Source of the DNA: DASUZB01 sp036377075
GTDB lineage: Bacteria > Actinomycetota > CALGFH01
Assembly: GCA_036377075.1 (NCBI GenBank)
Contig: DASUZB010000295.1
Span: forward strand, 1 to 12,762
Reading direction: 5' to 3'
Length of the DNA stretch: 12,762 nt
Both the position numbers and the translations under genes were made by a program. The notes below the pieces were generated by a model. It was not told where the DNA came from, did no database searches, and saw only the letters and a list, made by a program, of their open reading frames with translations. Below are positions 5,851-12,750 of this stretch, in pieces. Position 1 is the first letter of the stretch, and each line of letters opens with the position of its first letter.

Positions 5851-5886
5851 ATGACCACCGATCTCGCCTTGGCGCTCCCATGGTAG
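5851..5886 (+). CDS. Possible leaderless 11-codon leader peptide (MTTDLALALPW)
   Basis: An ATG 7 bases behind the -10 box TACAAC opens 11 codons, ending in TAG at 5884-5886. The ATG of the DUF1015 gene (5880-5882) lies within its last sense codons, in another frame (CCATGGTAG). The DUF1015 start has no Shine-Dalgarno, so ribosomes finishing this peptide are the likeliest to start the main gene by reinitiation. Leu and Ala codons dominate. Function and translation are inferred only from position. Confidence 0.4.
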   Translation: MTTDLALALPW

Positions 5887-7136
5887 TCGCCGCCCCGTTC
5901 CGGGGGCTCCGCTTCGACCCCGACGTGGTCGGCGACCCCGGAGCCGTCACCGCCCCTCCCTACGACGTCATCAGCCCGGCGGCCCGCGACGCCTACGAGG
6001 CGCAGAGCCCCTACAACATGGTCCGCCTGATCCTCGCGCGCGGCGAGGGAAGGGGTCCCGGCCGCTACCGCCCCGTCGCCGAGCTGATGTCCGCCTGGCA
6101 CGACCAGGGCGCCCTGGTGCTCGACCCGCTGCCGGCGCTGTACCTCTACGAGGAGGCCTACGAGCTGCGCGGCCAGTCCCGCGTGCAGCGCGGCGTGCTC
6201 GCCAGCGTCGCCCTGGACGACACCGCCACCTCGGTCCTGCCGCACGAGCGCACCATGGCCGGTCCGGTCAGCGACCGGCTCGACCTGCTCCAGGCGACCA
6301 GGGCGAACCTGTCACCGGTGTTCGGCGTGTACGCGGGCGGCGGGCGGACCGCCGCGGTGGTCGACGACCTCACCGCCACGCCGCCGGCCGTCGACTGCGT
6401 CGACGACGCCGGCGTGCGGCACCGGCTCTGGCCGGTCACCGACCAGGAGCGCATCGCCGCCTGGTGCGGCCTGCTGGCCGACCGGCGCGTGCTCATCGCC
6501 GACGGCCACCACCGCTACCGCACCTCGCTGGCCTACCGGGACGCGATGCGTGCTGCCGGGCCGGGTCCCTGGGACGAGGTGCTGATGTTCCTGGTCGACG
6601 CGGACCTGCACGGGCCGTCGATCCAGCCGATCCACCGCCTGCTGGTCGGCCTGACCGCCCACGCCATGCTCGACGCCGTCGCCGAGGACTTCGAGGCGCG
6701 ACCCGCCGGGAGCCTGGCCGAGCTGGAGGCTGCCCTGGCCGGCCTGCCGGCCGAGGTCACCGGCTTCGGCCTGGTCGGCGGCGGTGGGAGCTGGCTGCTG
6801 GTCGCCGGCGACCAGGCCGCCCTGGAGGCGGAGGTGGGCACCGGCCGGCACCCGCTCGACGCCGAGGTCCTGCACGGCCCGGTGCTGGCCAAGCGCCTCG
6901 GCGTGACCGACTTCGAGGGTCAGGTCCGCTACGAGAACGACCTCGCCGAGGCGGTCGCGCAGCTCGAGCGGGGCGCCGCCGCCTCCATGGTGGTCCTGCG
7001 CCCGACCCCGTTCGAGCAGGTCGTCGCGGTCGCCCAGAACGGCGGCACGCTGCCGCAGAAGACCACCTACTTCTACCCGAAGCCGCGCGACGGCCTGGTC
7101 ATCCGCCCGCTCGACCCGGAGGCCTTCGCCCAGTGA
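5880..7136 (+). CDS. DUF1015 family protein (COG4198)
   Basis: A 418-residue cytosolic protein of a widespread family without proven function. Hallmarks are all present: PPYDVI (26-31), SPYNMVRLIL (43-52), PHERTM (121-126), LSPVFGVYA (144-152), and the strongest motif, ADGHHRYRTSLAYRD (207-221). No membrane segment or signal is seen. The length is near the family norm. The product annotation sometimes given, ParB-like, rests on distant similarity; in some bacteria the gene sits near serine biosynthesis genes, which are absent here. It overlaps the next gene as GTGA, so a joint operon with the MBL hydrolase is clear. The ATG at 5880 starts a typical VAAPFRGLRFDP sequence but has no Shine-Dalgarno. 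Confidence 0.92.
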   Translation: MVVAAPFRGLRFDPDVVGDPGAVTAPPYDVISPAARDAYEAQSPYNMVRLILARGEGRGPGRYRPVAELMSAWHDQGALVLDPLPALYLYEEAYELRGQSRVQRGVLASVALDDTATSVLPHERTMAGPVSDRLDLLQATRANLSPVFGVYAGGGRTAAVVDDLTATPPAVDCVDDAGVRHRLWPVTDQERIAAWCGLLADRRVLIADGHHRYRTSLAYRDAMRAAGPGPWDEVLMFLVDADLHGPSIQPIHRLLVGLTAHAMLDAVAEDFEARPAGSLAELEAALAGLPAEVTGFGLVGGGGSWLLVAGDQAALEAEVGTGRHPLDAEVLHGPVLAKRLGVTDFEGQVRYENDLAEAVAQLERGAAASMVVLRPTPFEQVVAVAQNGGTLPQKTTYFYPKPRDGLVIRPLDPEAFAQ

Positions 7137-8068
7137 GCGTGCTCGACGCCCTGCCCGACGGCGTGACCGGGATCGACACCCACATGGGGGGCGTGTCCGA
7201 GATCACCGCCGGCTACCTGGTGCGCGGCGAGCGGCCCGCCCTGATCGAGACCGGGCCGTCGAAGGCGGCAGGGGGGGTCGCGGACGGCGTGGCCAGGGCC
7301 GGCCTCGCGCCCGGCGACCTGGCCTGGATCGTGGTCACGCACGTCCACCTCGACCACGCCGGCGGCGTCGGCGACCTGGTGCGGACCTTCCCCAACGCCA
7401 CCGTGGTGGTCCACCCGGCCGGGGCCAGGCACCTGCACGAGCCCGACCGCCTGCTGAGCAGCTCCGCGCGCGTCTACGGCGAGCTCATGGACACCGTCTA
7501 CGGGGGCCTGACCCCGGTCGAGACCGACCGCCTCGAGGCCGCCGAGGACGGCGAGCGGCTGGACCTCGGCGCCGGCCGCCAGCTGCAGCTCCTGCACGCC
7601 CCCGGCCACGCCAAGCACCACATGGCCGTGTTCGACCCCGACCTCGGGGCGCTGTACGCTGGCGACGGCGTCGGCGTCCTCCTGCCTTCGAACAACGTGC
7701 TGCGGCCCGCCACGCCGCCGCCGGACTTCGACCGCGACCTCGCCGTCGCCAGCCTGCGCCGCTTCGCCGAGCTCGGACCCGCCCACCTCGTGCTCACCCA
7801 CTTCGGGCCGATCACGCCGCCCGCCGAGCGGCTCGCCGAGGCCGAGGAAAAGCTGCTGCGCTGGTGCGAGACGGCGGAGCAGGCCGCCAGCCGGCACGGT
7901 CCCGAGCTCGACCACGTCGAGGCCGCGCTGCGCGAGCGCTTCGAGGCGGAAGAGGGTCACCAGGAGTCCAGCGACCCCGAGCGCTACCGCCTGCTGAACA
8001 GCTACGCCTCCAACGCCGCCGGCCTGACCCGCTGGCTCCGCCTCCGCCAGCGGTCCTCCCAGGCGTAG
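7133..8068 (+). CDS. MBL-fold metallo-hydrolase
   Basis: A 311-residue zinc hydrolase of the metallo-beta-lactamase fold. Metal ligands are visible in order: THVHLDHAGG (H70, H72, D74, H75), H159 in APGHAKHH, D178 in YAGDGVG and H223 in LTHFGP. An additional C-terminal helical region (about 230-311) contains two acidic helices and ends with a hydrophobic LNSYASNAAGLTRWLRLR. This glyoxalase-II-like subgroup acts on unidentified thioester, lactone or phosphoester substrates; the sequence does not say which. It starts with GTG inside the DUF1015 stop (GTGA) and is the last gene before a convergent neighbour, so coupling with DUF1015 suggests a shared process. Not a resistance beta-lactamase by motif context. 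Confidence 0.92.
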   Translation: MSVLDALPDGVTGIDTHMGGVSEITAGYLVRGERPALIETGPSKAAGGVADGVARAGLAPGDLAWIVVTHVHLDHAGGVGDLVRTFPNATVVVHPAGARHLHEPDRLLSSSARVYGELMDTVYGGLTPVETDRLEAAEDGERLDLGAGRQLQLLHAPGHAKHHMAVFDPDLGALYAGDGVGVLLPSNNVLRPATPPPDFDRDLAVASLRRFAELGPAHLVLTHFGPITPPAERLAEAEEKLLRWCETAEQAASRHGPELDHVEAALRERFEAEEGHQESSDPERYRLLNSYASNAAGLTRWLRLRQRSSQA

Positions 8069-8081
8069 CCCTCGCGAGGGC
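8068..8081. terminator. Perfect palindrome GCCCTCGCGAGGGC between convergent genes
   Basis: This 14-base perfect palindrome begins on the last base of the MBL-hydrolase stop codon, in the 54-base gap before the convergent TPR gene. No T-tract follows. It has no loop as written, so as a hairpin it would need to open its central CGCG; it could serve as a weak bidirectional terminator or as a protein site. Confidence 0.35.
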
Positions 8082-8122
8082 CACCCGCCTGGCTAGCGTG
8101 GCGGCGCCCAGCGACCCAGGAC

Positions 8123-9484
8123 CTACCCGGCGGGGAGCCGTTCCAGGCGGTCGGCGGCGTCGTAGAAGGAGGGGTCCGCCTCGACCAGGCGGCTGAACGC
8201 CTTGCGGGCGCCGGCGGTGTCGCCCGCCTGCTCGGCGAGGGTGCCCTCGGCGTAGGCGAGGCGCAGGTGGTGGTCGGCCAGCTCCGCCGGCCAGCGGGCG
8301 TGCCGCCGCAACAGCGCCACCCCCGCCGCCGGCTGGCCCAGGTCGCCGTAGGCGGAGGCGGCCACGATCAGCAGCTCCGCCGCGGTGTCGGGCTGCATCC
8401 TCGCCCGGTCGACGGCCTCGAACAGCTCCAGCGCCCGCTCGGGCCGCCCCAGCGCCCGCTCGACGTCCGCCAGCATGGCGGAGAGCTCCACCCCGCCCGT
8501 GAGGCGCTGGGCGGCGGCCAGCTCGGTGCGCGCGGCCCGGAAGTCACCCGCCCGGTAGAGGGCGATACCGAGCACCTCCCGCGTGGCTCCGGAGCGGGGG
8601 GCGACCCGCTTGGCAGCGCGCGCCGCACGCACGGCCGTCTCCTCGTCCTCCTTGGAGAGCGCCACGACCGCCGCCGCGAGGACCTGCGCCGCCTCGTCGA
8701 GGGCGTGCGGCCGCACCGTCTCGCGCAGCTCCGCGAGCACCTCGCGCGGCAGCACCTCGGCCGGGTCCGGCCCGGCCTCCACCTCGGGAGCGGTCCGCCG
8801 CGAACCCGTGCCGGATCCAGTGTCCCGCGGCCGCCCGGCCCCGTCCACCCGTCGGGATGGACCGGAACCCGAGTCCCGCGGCCGCCCGGCCCCGTCCACC
8901 CGTCGGGACGGACCGGAGGAACGGCCCTGGCCAGCACCATCCGGCCGGCGAGCCTGACCCGAACGAGCCGGACGTGCGGCCTGACCGGCACGGTCTGACC
9001 CGCCCTGACCGGAACGAGTCGGACGTGTGGCTTGACTGGCCCGGCCTGTTCCGGCCTGACCGGAACGAGCCTGACCGGCACGGGGCGACTTCGCCTGACC
9101 GGCACGAGGCGGGCGGGCGGCCTGACCGGCACGGTTCGGGCCTCCGTCCTGGCCGGCAGGCTCGGCGCGCGTTCGGCCCCCACCGGCCCGATCTGGACGC
9201 CGCTGGCCTCCGCGATCCGGACGAACCGCCTTGCCAACCCGGTCCGACCGGCGCGCCTGACCAGCCGCGTCAGCACGTGGGCGACCCTGACCGGCGCCGT
9301 TGCCACGGTCTGGACGGCCCTGACCCGCCGCGGTGGGGCGCGCTGCACCCTGGCCGGCCCGATCCCTGCGCGGGGGGCCGTCCTTGCGCGGGCGGCCACG
9401 GTGACCGGCCTCGGGGTGACCCCGGCCGGGTTCGGGCCGGCCGCCGCCGCGCCTGCTGTTCCTGGTTGGCTCCACGTGCCCCAT
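8123..9484 (-). CDS. TPR protein with long disordered R/G/Q-repeat N-terminus
   Basis: A 453-residue protein in two halves. Residues 1-235 are low-complexity, rich in Arg, Gly, Gln, Ala, Pro and Asp, with at least twelve [RASG]-[ASG]-G-Q motifs (about 42-187) and a 17-residue unit repeated twice (190-223). Residues about 240-453 are TPR-like helical repeats: LAAAVVALSKEDEETAVRAA, LGIALYRAGDFRAARTEL, VERALGRPERALELFEAV, AASAYGDLGQPAAGVALLRR and a closing AEQAGDTAGARKAFSRLVEADP. ATG 9484 lacks a Shine-Dalgarno; a GTG at 9475 is an alternative, 7 bases behind a poor -10-like CAAGAT. The basic N-terminus suggests RNA or DNA binding, or phase separation; that is inference. TPR proteins with disordered N-termini are common in actinobacteria. 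The gene is convergent with the MBL hydrolase. Confidence 0.8.
   Translation of the reverse strand: MGHVEPTRNSRRGGGRPEPGRGHPEAGHRGRPRKDGPPRRDRAGQGAARPTAAGQGRPDRGNGAGQGRPRADAAGQARRSDRVGKAVRPDRGGQRRPDRAGGGRTRAEPAGQDGGPNRAGQAARPPRAGQAKSPRAGQARSGQAGTGRASQATRPTRSGQGGSDRAGQAARPARSGQARRPDGAGQGRSSGPSRRVDGAGRPRDSGSGPSRRVDGAGRPRDTGSGTGSRRTAPEVEAGPDPAEVLPREVLAELRETVRPHALDEAAQVLAAAVVALSKEDEETAVRAARAAKRVAPRSGATREVLGIALYRAGDFRAARTELAAAQRLTGGVELSAMLADVERALGRPERALELFEAVDRARMQPDTAAELLIVAASAYGDLGQPAAGVALLRRHARWPAELADHHLRLAYAEGTLAEQAGDTAGARKAFSRLVEADPSFYDAADRLERLPAG
8822..8917. repeat. Two copies of a 45-base unit at 51-base period
   Basis: Copies at 8822-8866 and 8873-8917 differ by one base (T8858 versus C8909). 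The 51-base period equals 17 codons and encodes the doubled S-G-P-S-R-R-V-D-G-A-G-R-P-R-D unit of the TPR protein, with the second ending in T rather than S. Flanking CCGGA pieces suggest a partial further copy on either side. Near identity points to recent duplication or gene conversion. Confidence 0.9.
8924..9361. repeat. Degenerate CCTGACCGG-type repeat array encoding RAGQ motifs
   Basis: On the plus strand, CCTGACCGGAACGAG and CCTGACCGGCACGRG variants recur in a loose 15- to 24-base rhythm, clearest at 8950-9150. On the minus strand they encode the R-A-G-Q or R-S-G-Q motifs of the TPR protein. Because the units lack stops in several frames, long open frames appear here on both strands. 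Confidence 0.8.
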
Positions 9485-9502
9485 CTTGTCGAAACAGCGG
9501 GT

Positions 9503-9523
9503 CACGTGCACACCGCCGTGCAC
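9503..9523. promoter_or_regulatory. Paired GTGCAC palindromes upstream of the TPR gene
   Basis: GTGCAC occurs at 9506-9511 and 9518-9523; each is a palindrome and the pair is spaced 12 bases apart. CACGTG palindromes overlap at 9503-9508 and recur at 9473-9478, over the start region. The sites lie about 20-40 bases upstream of the minus-strand start and could be an operator, but this may be chance in GC-rich DNA. The rest of 9524-9666 holds nothing I recognise. Confidence 0.25.
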
Positions 9524-9680
9524 AAGCCCCAGCGGACGCCGCCGCCAGCGCGCAGCGAGCGGCTTCGCCGTGTTGCAGCCTGCCGGTGACGGATTGGAGA
9601 CGTGGCACGAGTAGGTTCGAGTTGCCTGGGGAAGTCCCGGGTTGGCAGTCACCTGACCCGACGCCGAGGGAGGAGCCGCC

Positions 9681-9833
9681 GTGGAGCAGGCTCGCATGCC
9701 TGGCTGGCCGGTGAGGCGCCTGCCTGGCCGACTGCACTTGTTGGGACGACCATGGCAAACTGGTAATCCCAACATCCGGCGGACCATGGGCTCGTCTGGC
9801 GTCCGTCCAGCAGCGAGGTACCTGCCGTCATGA
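9681..9833 (+). CDS. Possible 50-codon ORF coupled to the L,D-transpeptidase
   Basis: A GTG at 9681 has GGAGGAG (9669-9675) five bases upstream, one of the strongest ribosome sites in the window. The frame (VEQARMPGWPVRRLPGRLHL...) ends in TGA at 9831-9833, overlapping the L,D-transpeptidase ATG as ATGA. That start itself has only a distant GAGG, so translation would be coupled. The peptide is basic (many Arg, two Trp) and has no membrane segment or signal. Its third positions are less GC-rich than those of neighbours (16 of 50 end in A or T), so it is more likely a leader ORF than a conserved protein gene. A promoter-like region lies inside it, which argues against translation from every transcript. 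Confidence 0.4.
   Translation: MEQARMPGWPVRRLPGRLHLLGRPWQTGNPNIRRTMGSSGVRPAARYLPS
9738..9774 (+). promoter_or_regulatory. Candidate promoter with 8-bp inverted repeat before L,D-transpeptidase
   Basis: Arms TGTTGGGA (9739-9746) and TCCCAACA (9767-9774) are perfect and 20 bases apart. A possible promoter, TTGTTG (9738-9743) with 18 bases to GGTAAT (9762-9767), overlaps both arms. This is the layout of an operator that blocks RNA polymerase, or of a dimer-binding site. The promoter would drive the L,D-transpeptidase with a leader of about 55 bases that lacks the 50-codon ORF's ribosome site. Confidence 0.4.
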
Positions 9834-11125
9834 AGCTCCTGAGCGACCTACGGCCACCGTCGCCGCCGCGCCGGCCCGACCTGGGCCGGCTGAAGCGCTC
9901 CTGGCGCGCCCTGCGCCGGGTCGACTTCCGCCGTCCCCAGGTGATCGGTGTCGCGCTGGCGGCCGCGCTCGCCCTCGGCGTGACCGCCGCCCTGGTCGGC
10001 TACACGGGCGGCTCCGGCGGACCGTCCTCGGTCCTGGGCCACGGCCGCAAGGGCGCCGCGAAGAAGGTCTCGCAGGTCCGCCTCGCCACCAAGCCGGCCG
10101 ACAAGACCGGTGCCGTCCCGCTGGACGCCCACGTCCGGGTCGACGCGACCAACGGCCACCTCACCAGCGTGCAGGTGACTCCGGCCTCGGGGAAGGCCCT
10201 GGCCGGGTCGCTCACCTCCGACGGTGCCACCTGGCGGAGCGCCGGGGCGCTGGCGCCCGGGACCCGCTACCGGGTCACCGTGGTCGCCGCCGACCAGGCG
10301 GGCGTCACCGCCCGTCAGGTCAGCTCGTTCACCACCCTGACCCCCAGCCGCGTGCTCGGCACGAGCATCATGCCCCTCGAGGGCCAGACCGTCGGCGTCG
10401 GCATGCCGATCGCGGTCTGGTTCAACCAGCCGGTCGCCGACCGCGCCGCCGTGGAGCGTCACCTCAAGGTCGAGACCTCCAGCGGCGTCGAAGGGGCCTG
10501 GCGCTGGTTCAACGACCGCGAGATCCACTTCCGTCCCGAGAAGTTCTGGCCCTCCGGTGAGCGCGTCACGATCACCCTCGGCCTGGCCGGCGTCAAGGCC
10601 GCCCCAGGCACCTGGGGCGTGGCCAACCGGACGGTCCACTTCCGCATCGGCGACAGCCGCGTCAGCACCGTCAACGCCAACTCCCACACGATGAAGGTGA
10701 CGGTCAACGACCGGGTGGTGAAGACGATCCCGGTCAGCACCGGCCGGGACAAGTACCCCACCACCAACGGCGTGCACTTCGTCATCTCCAAGCAGCAGGA
10801 CAAGCTGATGGACTCGGCCACCGTCGGCATCCCGCGCGACAGCCCCGACGGCTACTACGAGCACGTCTACTGGTCGGTGCGCATCTCCAACAGCGGCGAG
10901 TTCGTCCACGCCGCCCCCTGGTCGGTCGGCTCACAGGGGCGTGCCAACGTCTCCCACGGCTGCGTCAACCTGTCGACCGAGAACGCCCAGTGGTTCTTCA
11001 AGCTCGCCCAACCCGGCGACGTCGTCACCGTGGTCGGCTCCCCCAAGAAGCCCAACTCCTGGACCCTCGGCGTCGCCGACTGGAACATCTCCTGGAGCCG
11101 CTGGCTCGCCGGCAGCGCCCTGTAG
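9830..11125 (+). CDS. Membrane-anchored L,D-transpeptidase (YkuD domain)
   Basis: Makes 3-3 peptide cross-links in peptidoglycan outside the membrane. The 431-residue protein has a cytosolic basic N-terminus (1-38), one membrane segment (about 38-58, VIGVALAAALALGVTAALVG), two immunoglobulin-like domains (about 80-170 and 172-273) and a C-terminal YkuD catalytic domain (about 276-402). The catalytic signature SHGCVNLS contains Cys378 and His376, and H360 in FVHAAPW is the second conserved His. A Trp-rich tail (411-425, WTLGVADWNISWSRW) follows. This resembles mycobacterial LdtMt2, but no lipobox Cys is seen, so it is a signal-anchored rather than a lipid-anchored protein. ATG 9830 has only GAGG 12 bases upstream. 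It stands alone, with no other peptidoglycan gene nearby. Confidence 0.94.
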   Translation: MKLLSDLRPPSPPRRPDLGRLKRSWRALRRVDFRRPQVIGVALAAALALGVTAALVGYTGGSGGPSSVLGHGRKGAAKKVSQVRLATKPADKTGAVPLDAHVRVDATNGHLTSVQVTPASGKALAGSLTSDGATWRSAGALAPGTRYRVTVVAADQAGVTARQVSSFTTLTPSRVLGTSIMPLEGQTVGVGMPIAVWFNQPVADRAAVERHLKVETSSGVEGAWRWFNDREIHFRPEKFWPSGERVTITLGLAGVKAAPGTWGVANRTVHFRIGDSRVSTVNANSHTMKVTVNDRVVKTIPVSTGRDKYPTTNGVHFVISKQQDKLMDSATVGIPRDSPDGYYEHVYWSVRISNSGEFVHAAPWSVGSQGRANVSHGCVNLSTENAQWFFKLAQPGDVVTVVGSPKKPNSWTLGVADWNISWSRWLAGSAL

Positions 11126-11145
11126 AGGGGACGGCCTCAGCCGCG

Positions 11146-11174
11146 TTGACGCCCGGCTGACGGTGCGCGAGAGT
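11146..11174 (+). promoter_or_regulatory. Candidate leaderless promoter for the SagB-like gene
   Basis: TTGACG (11146-11151), 17 bases, then GAGAGT (11169-11174), 7 bases, then the GTG at 11182. The -35 and spacing are near ideal; the -10 matches only at its conserved A and T and one more base. The 56-base gap contains no good Shine-Dalgarno, which fits leaderless initiation. It may make the gene independent of the L,D-transpeptidase upstream. Confidence 0.45.
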
Positions 11175-11181
11175 CGCCGGC

Positions 11182-12618
11182 GTGGAGACAGCAACCCAGG
11201 CACTGCACCGGCTCACGTCGTACGAGCCTGGCCGCGAGTGGACGCAACCGGTCGACGACCCTCGCGTGTTGCAGGACCTCGAGGTCAACGACCTGGCTCG
11301 CTTCCCGTGGTTCATCAAGCGGTACGTGCGGCCGTTGCCCCGCGTGGCGCTCCCTCGCAGCCTGCCGCCCACGACGGCTCCGGCGGTCGCCGTGCTCGCC
11401 GGCACCGCGGAGGTCGCCCACCGCGAGCTGGACCTGCCGCACCTCTCGCGGTTGCTGCACCTCTCCGCGGGGGTGGTCCGGACGGCGGAGCGGTCGTACG
11501 GCACCTTCCTGTTCCGCGCCGCCGGGTCGGCGGGTGGCCGCTTCCCCCTCGAGCTGTACGTCGCCGTGCCCGACGGCGTGCGGCTGCCCGCGGGCGTGCA
11601 CTGGTACGACCCGCACGACCACGCCCTCGTGCAGGTCGGGCCGCCGCCGCGTGGGGACGCGCCGGCCGTCGTCGTCACCGGCGTCCCATGGCGCACCGGC
11701 TGGCGCTACCGGGAGCGCGGCTACCGGCACGTCTACTGGGACGCAGGCACCATGCTCGCCCAGCTGCTCGCCGCCGCCGCCTCCGCCGGGCTCACCGCAT
11801 CGCTGCACAGCCGCTTCCCGGACGCGGCGGTCGCCGGGGTCGTCGGCGCGGACGGCGTGCACGAGTGGCCGGTGGCCGTCGTCGCCCTCGGCGACGGCGG
11901 GCCCGCGCTCGCCGCGACGGGCGCGGCCGCGACCGGCGAGGTCGACGCCGCACCTGTCGAGTTCCCGCTGGTCACGGCCGCGCAGCGGGCGGGCGAACGC
12001 GACCTGCTCGGGCCGCCGTGGGACCGCGGCGCCCCGGTCGACGTGCCCGTCCAAGGGGCTGATCCGGTCGAGGCCGTCGTGCTCGCGCGCGGTTCGCAGC
12101 GGCGCATGGACCCTGCGCGCGGCCTTCCAGAGGGCCTGCTGCGGACGTCCCTGCGCGTGGCGCTGCGCGGCGTTGCCCTCCCCCACCGCGTCGTGGTGCA
12201 CGACGTCGAGGGGCTCGCGCCGGGTGCCTACCACTGGCCCGACCTCTCGGCCCCGGCGCGCCCGGGCGCGATGCGGGACGAGCTGTACCGGGTGTGCCTG
12301 GATCAGGGACTCGCCCACGACGCAGCGTTCGTCGTGATCGCCACGACCGAGGTCGGCGCGCTCGACGACCGGGAGTACCGCGAGGCGCAGCTCGCTGCCG
12401 GCCTGGTCGAGGGCAGGCTGCACCTGCTCGCCTACTGCCTCGGCGCGGGCGCCTCCGGGATGACGTTCGTCGACAGCGAGGTACCCGCGCTGCTCGGTGA
12501 GCCACTCGACGCCCTGCTGTTCACCTGCGTCGGCGTACCGGAGTACACGCCGGCGGCCGGCGGCCTGCCCGGTGCACCGACCGCCGTCCGCATGGTGACG
12601 CCCCGCGTCGGCGCGTGA
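11182..12618 (+). CDS. SagB/ThcOx-like tandem nitroreductase-fold flavoprotein
   Basis: A 478-residue predicted FMN-dependent oxidoreductase with two nitroreductase domains. The SagB-type N-terminus, LTSYEPGR (11-18), leads into domain 1 (about 65-237), which has SAGGRFPLELYV (116-127), GVHWYDPHDHAL (138-149) and RGYRHVYWDAGTMLAQLL. Domain 2 (about 295-478) opens with ARGSQRRMDPARGL (302-315), holding the FMN-phosphate Arg motif, and ends with CLGAGASGMTFVDSE and a FTCVGVPEY segment. At the matching place in domain 1 the RRSxR motif is replaced by AGTAEVAHR (73-81). SagB enzymes oxidise azolines to azoles in thiazole/oxazole-modified peptide pathways. No YcaO, E1-like or precursor gene is in the window, so that role is unproven. 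GTG is probably a leaderless start. Confidence 0.85.
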   Translation: METATQALHRLTSYEPGREWTQPVDDPRVLQDLEVNDLARFPWFIKRYVRPLPRVALPRSLPPTTAPAVAVLAGTAEVAHRELDLPHLSRLLHLSAGVVRTAERSYGTFLFRAAGSAGGRFPLELYVAVPDGVRLPAGVHWYDPHDHALVQVGPPPRGDAPAVVVTGVPWRTGWRYRERGYRHVYWDAGTMLAQLLAAAASAGLTASLHSRFPDAAVAGVVGADGVHEWPVAVVALGDGGPALAATGAAATGEVDAAPVEFPLVTAAQRAGERDLLGPPWDRGAPVDVPVQGADPVEAVVLARGSQRRMDPARGLPEGLLRTSLRVALRGVALPHRVVVHDVEGLAPGAYHWPDLSAPARPGAMRDELYRVCLDQGLAHDAAFVVIATTEVGALDDREYREAQLAAGLVEGRLHLLAYCLGAGASGMTFVDSEVPALLGEPLDALLFTCVGVPEYTPAAGGLPGAPTAVRMVTPRVGA

Positions 12619-12704
12619 GGCCATGGAACGCCGATCGCCCTGCCGGGTTCGCTACCTGGTCATCGCGGACGCGCTGCCTTCGACCCAGGGCGCCGTCATT
12701 CGGT

Positions 12705-12750
12705 TAGCTTGGCCGGTTGGTGACGTAGTGCGGGAGAGCGTGGTAAGGAG
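12705..12750 (+). promoter_or_regulatory. Candidate -10 and Shine-Dalgarno for a gene past the right edge
   Basis: TAGCTT (12705-12710) fits the TANNNT pattern, and AAGGAG (12745-12750) lies 12 bases from the edge with no start codon yet. A downstream plus-strand gene probably begins within a few bases outside the window. Between the SagB-like stop at 12618 and the edge I see no convincing gene. Confidence 0.35.

Noticed and set aside
7133..8068. Antibiotic-hydrolysing metallo-beta-lactamase
   Set aside because: The HxHxDH site is common to the whole fold. The operon with DUF1015, lack of a signal peptide and the C-terminal helical region do not fit a secreted beta-lactamase.
8822..8917. CRISPR array
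   Set aside because: Only two copies with six-base gaps, inside a coding frame; no spacers or cas genes.
9611..9630. tRNA-like GGTTCGAG at 9614-9621
   Set aside because: The bases around it do not pair as a T-arm, and there is no acceptor, D or anticodon arm.
8857..9714. Plus-strand frames of 124-285 codons opposite the TPR gene
   Set aside because: They arise because the repeat units lack stops in several frames. They carry no domain, whereas the minus-strand frame leads into a clear TPR domain.
9485..9830. Riboswitch (for example c-di-AMP type) before the L,D-transpeptidase
   Set aside because: Cell-wall enzymes of actinobacteria often have one, but none of the conserved sequence blocks of the known classes I could recall is present.
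11182..12618. Complete thiazole/oxazole peptide cluster
   Set aside because: No cyclodehydratase, precursor peptide, protease or transporter gene is present in the window.
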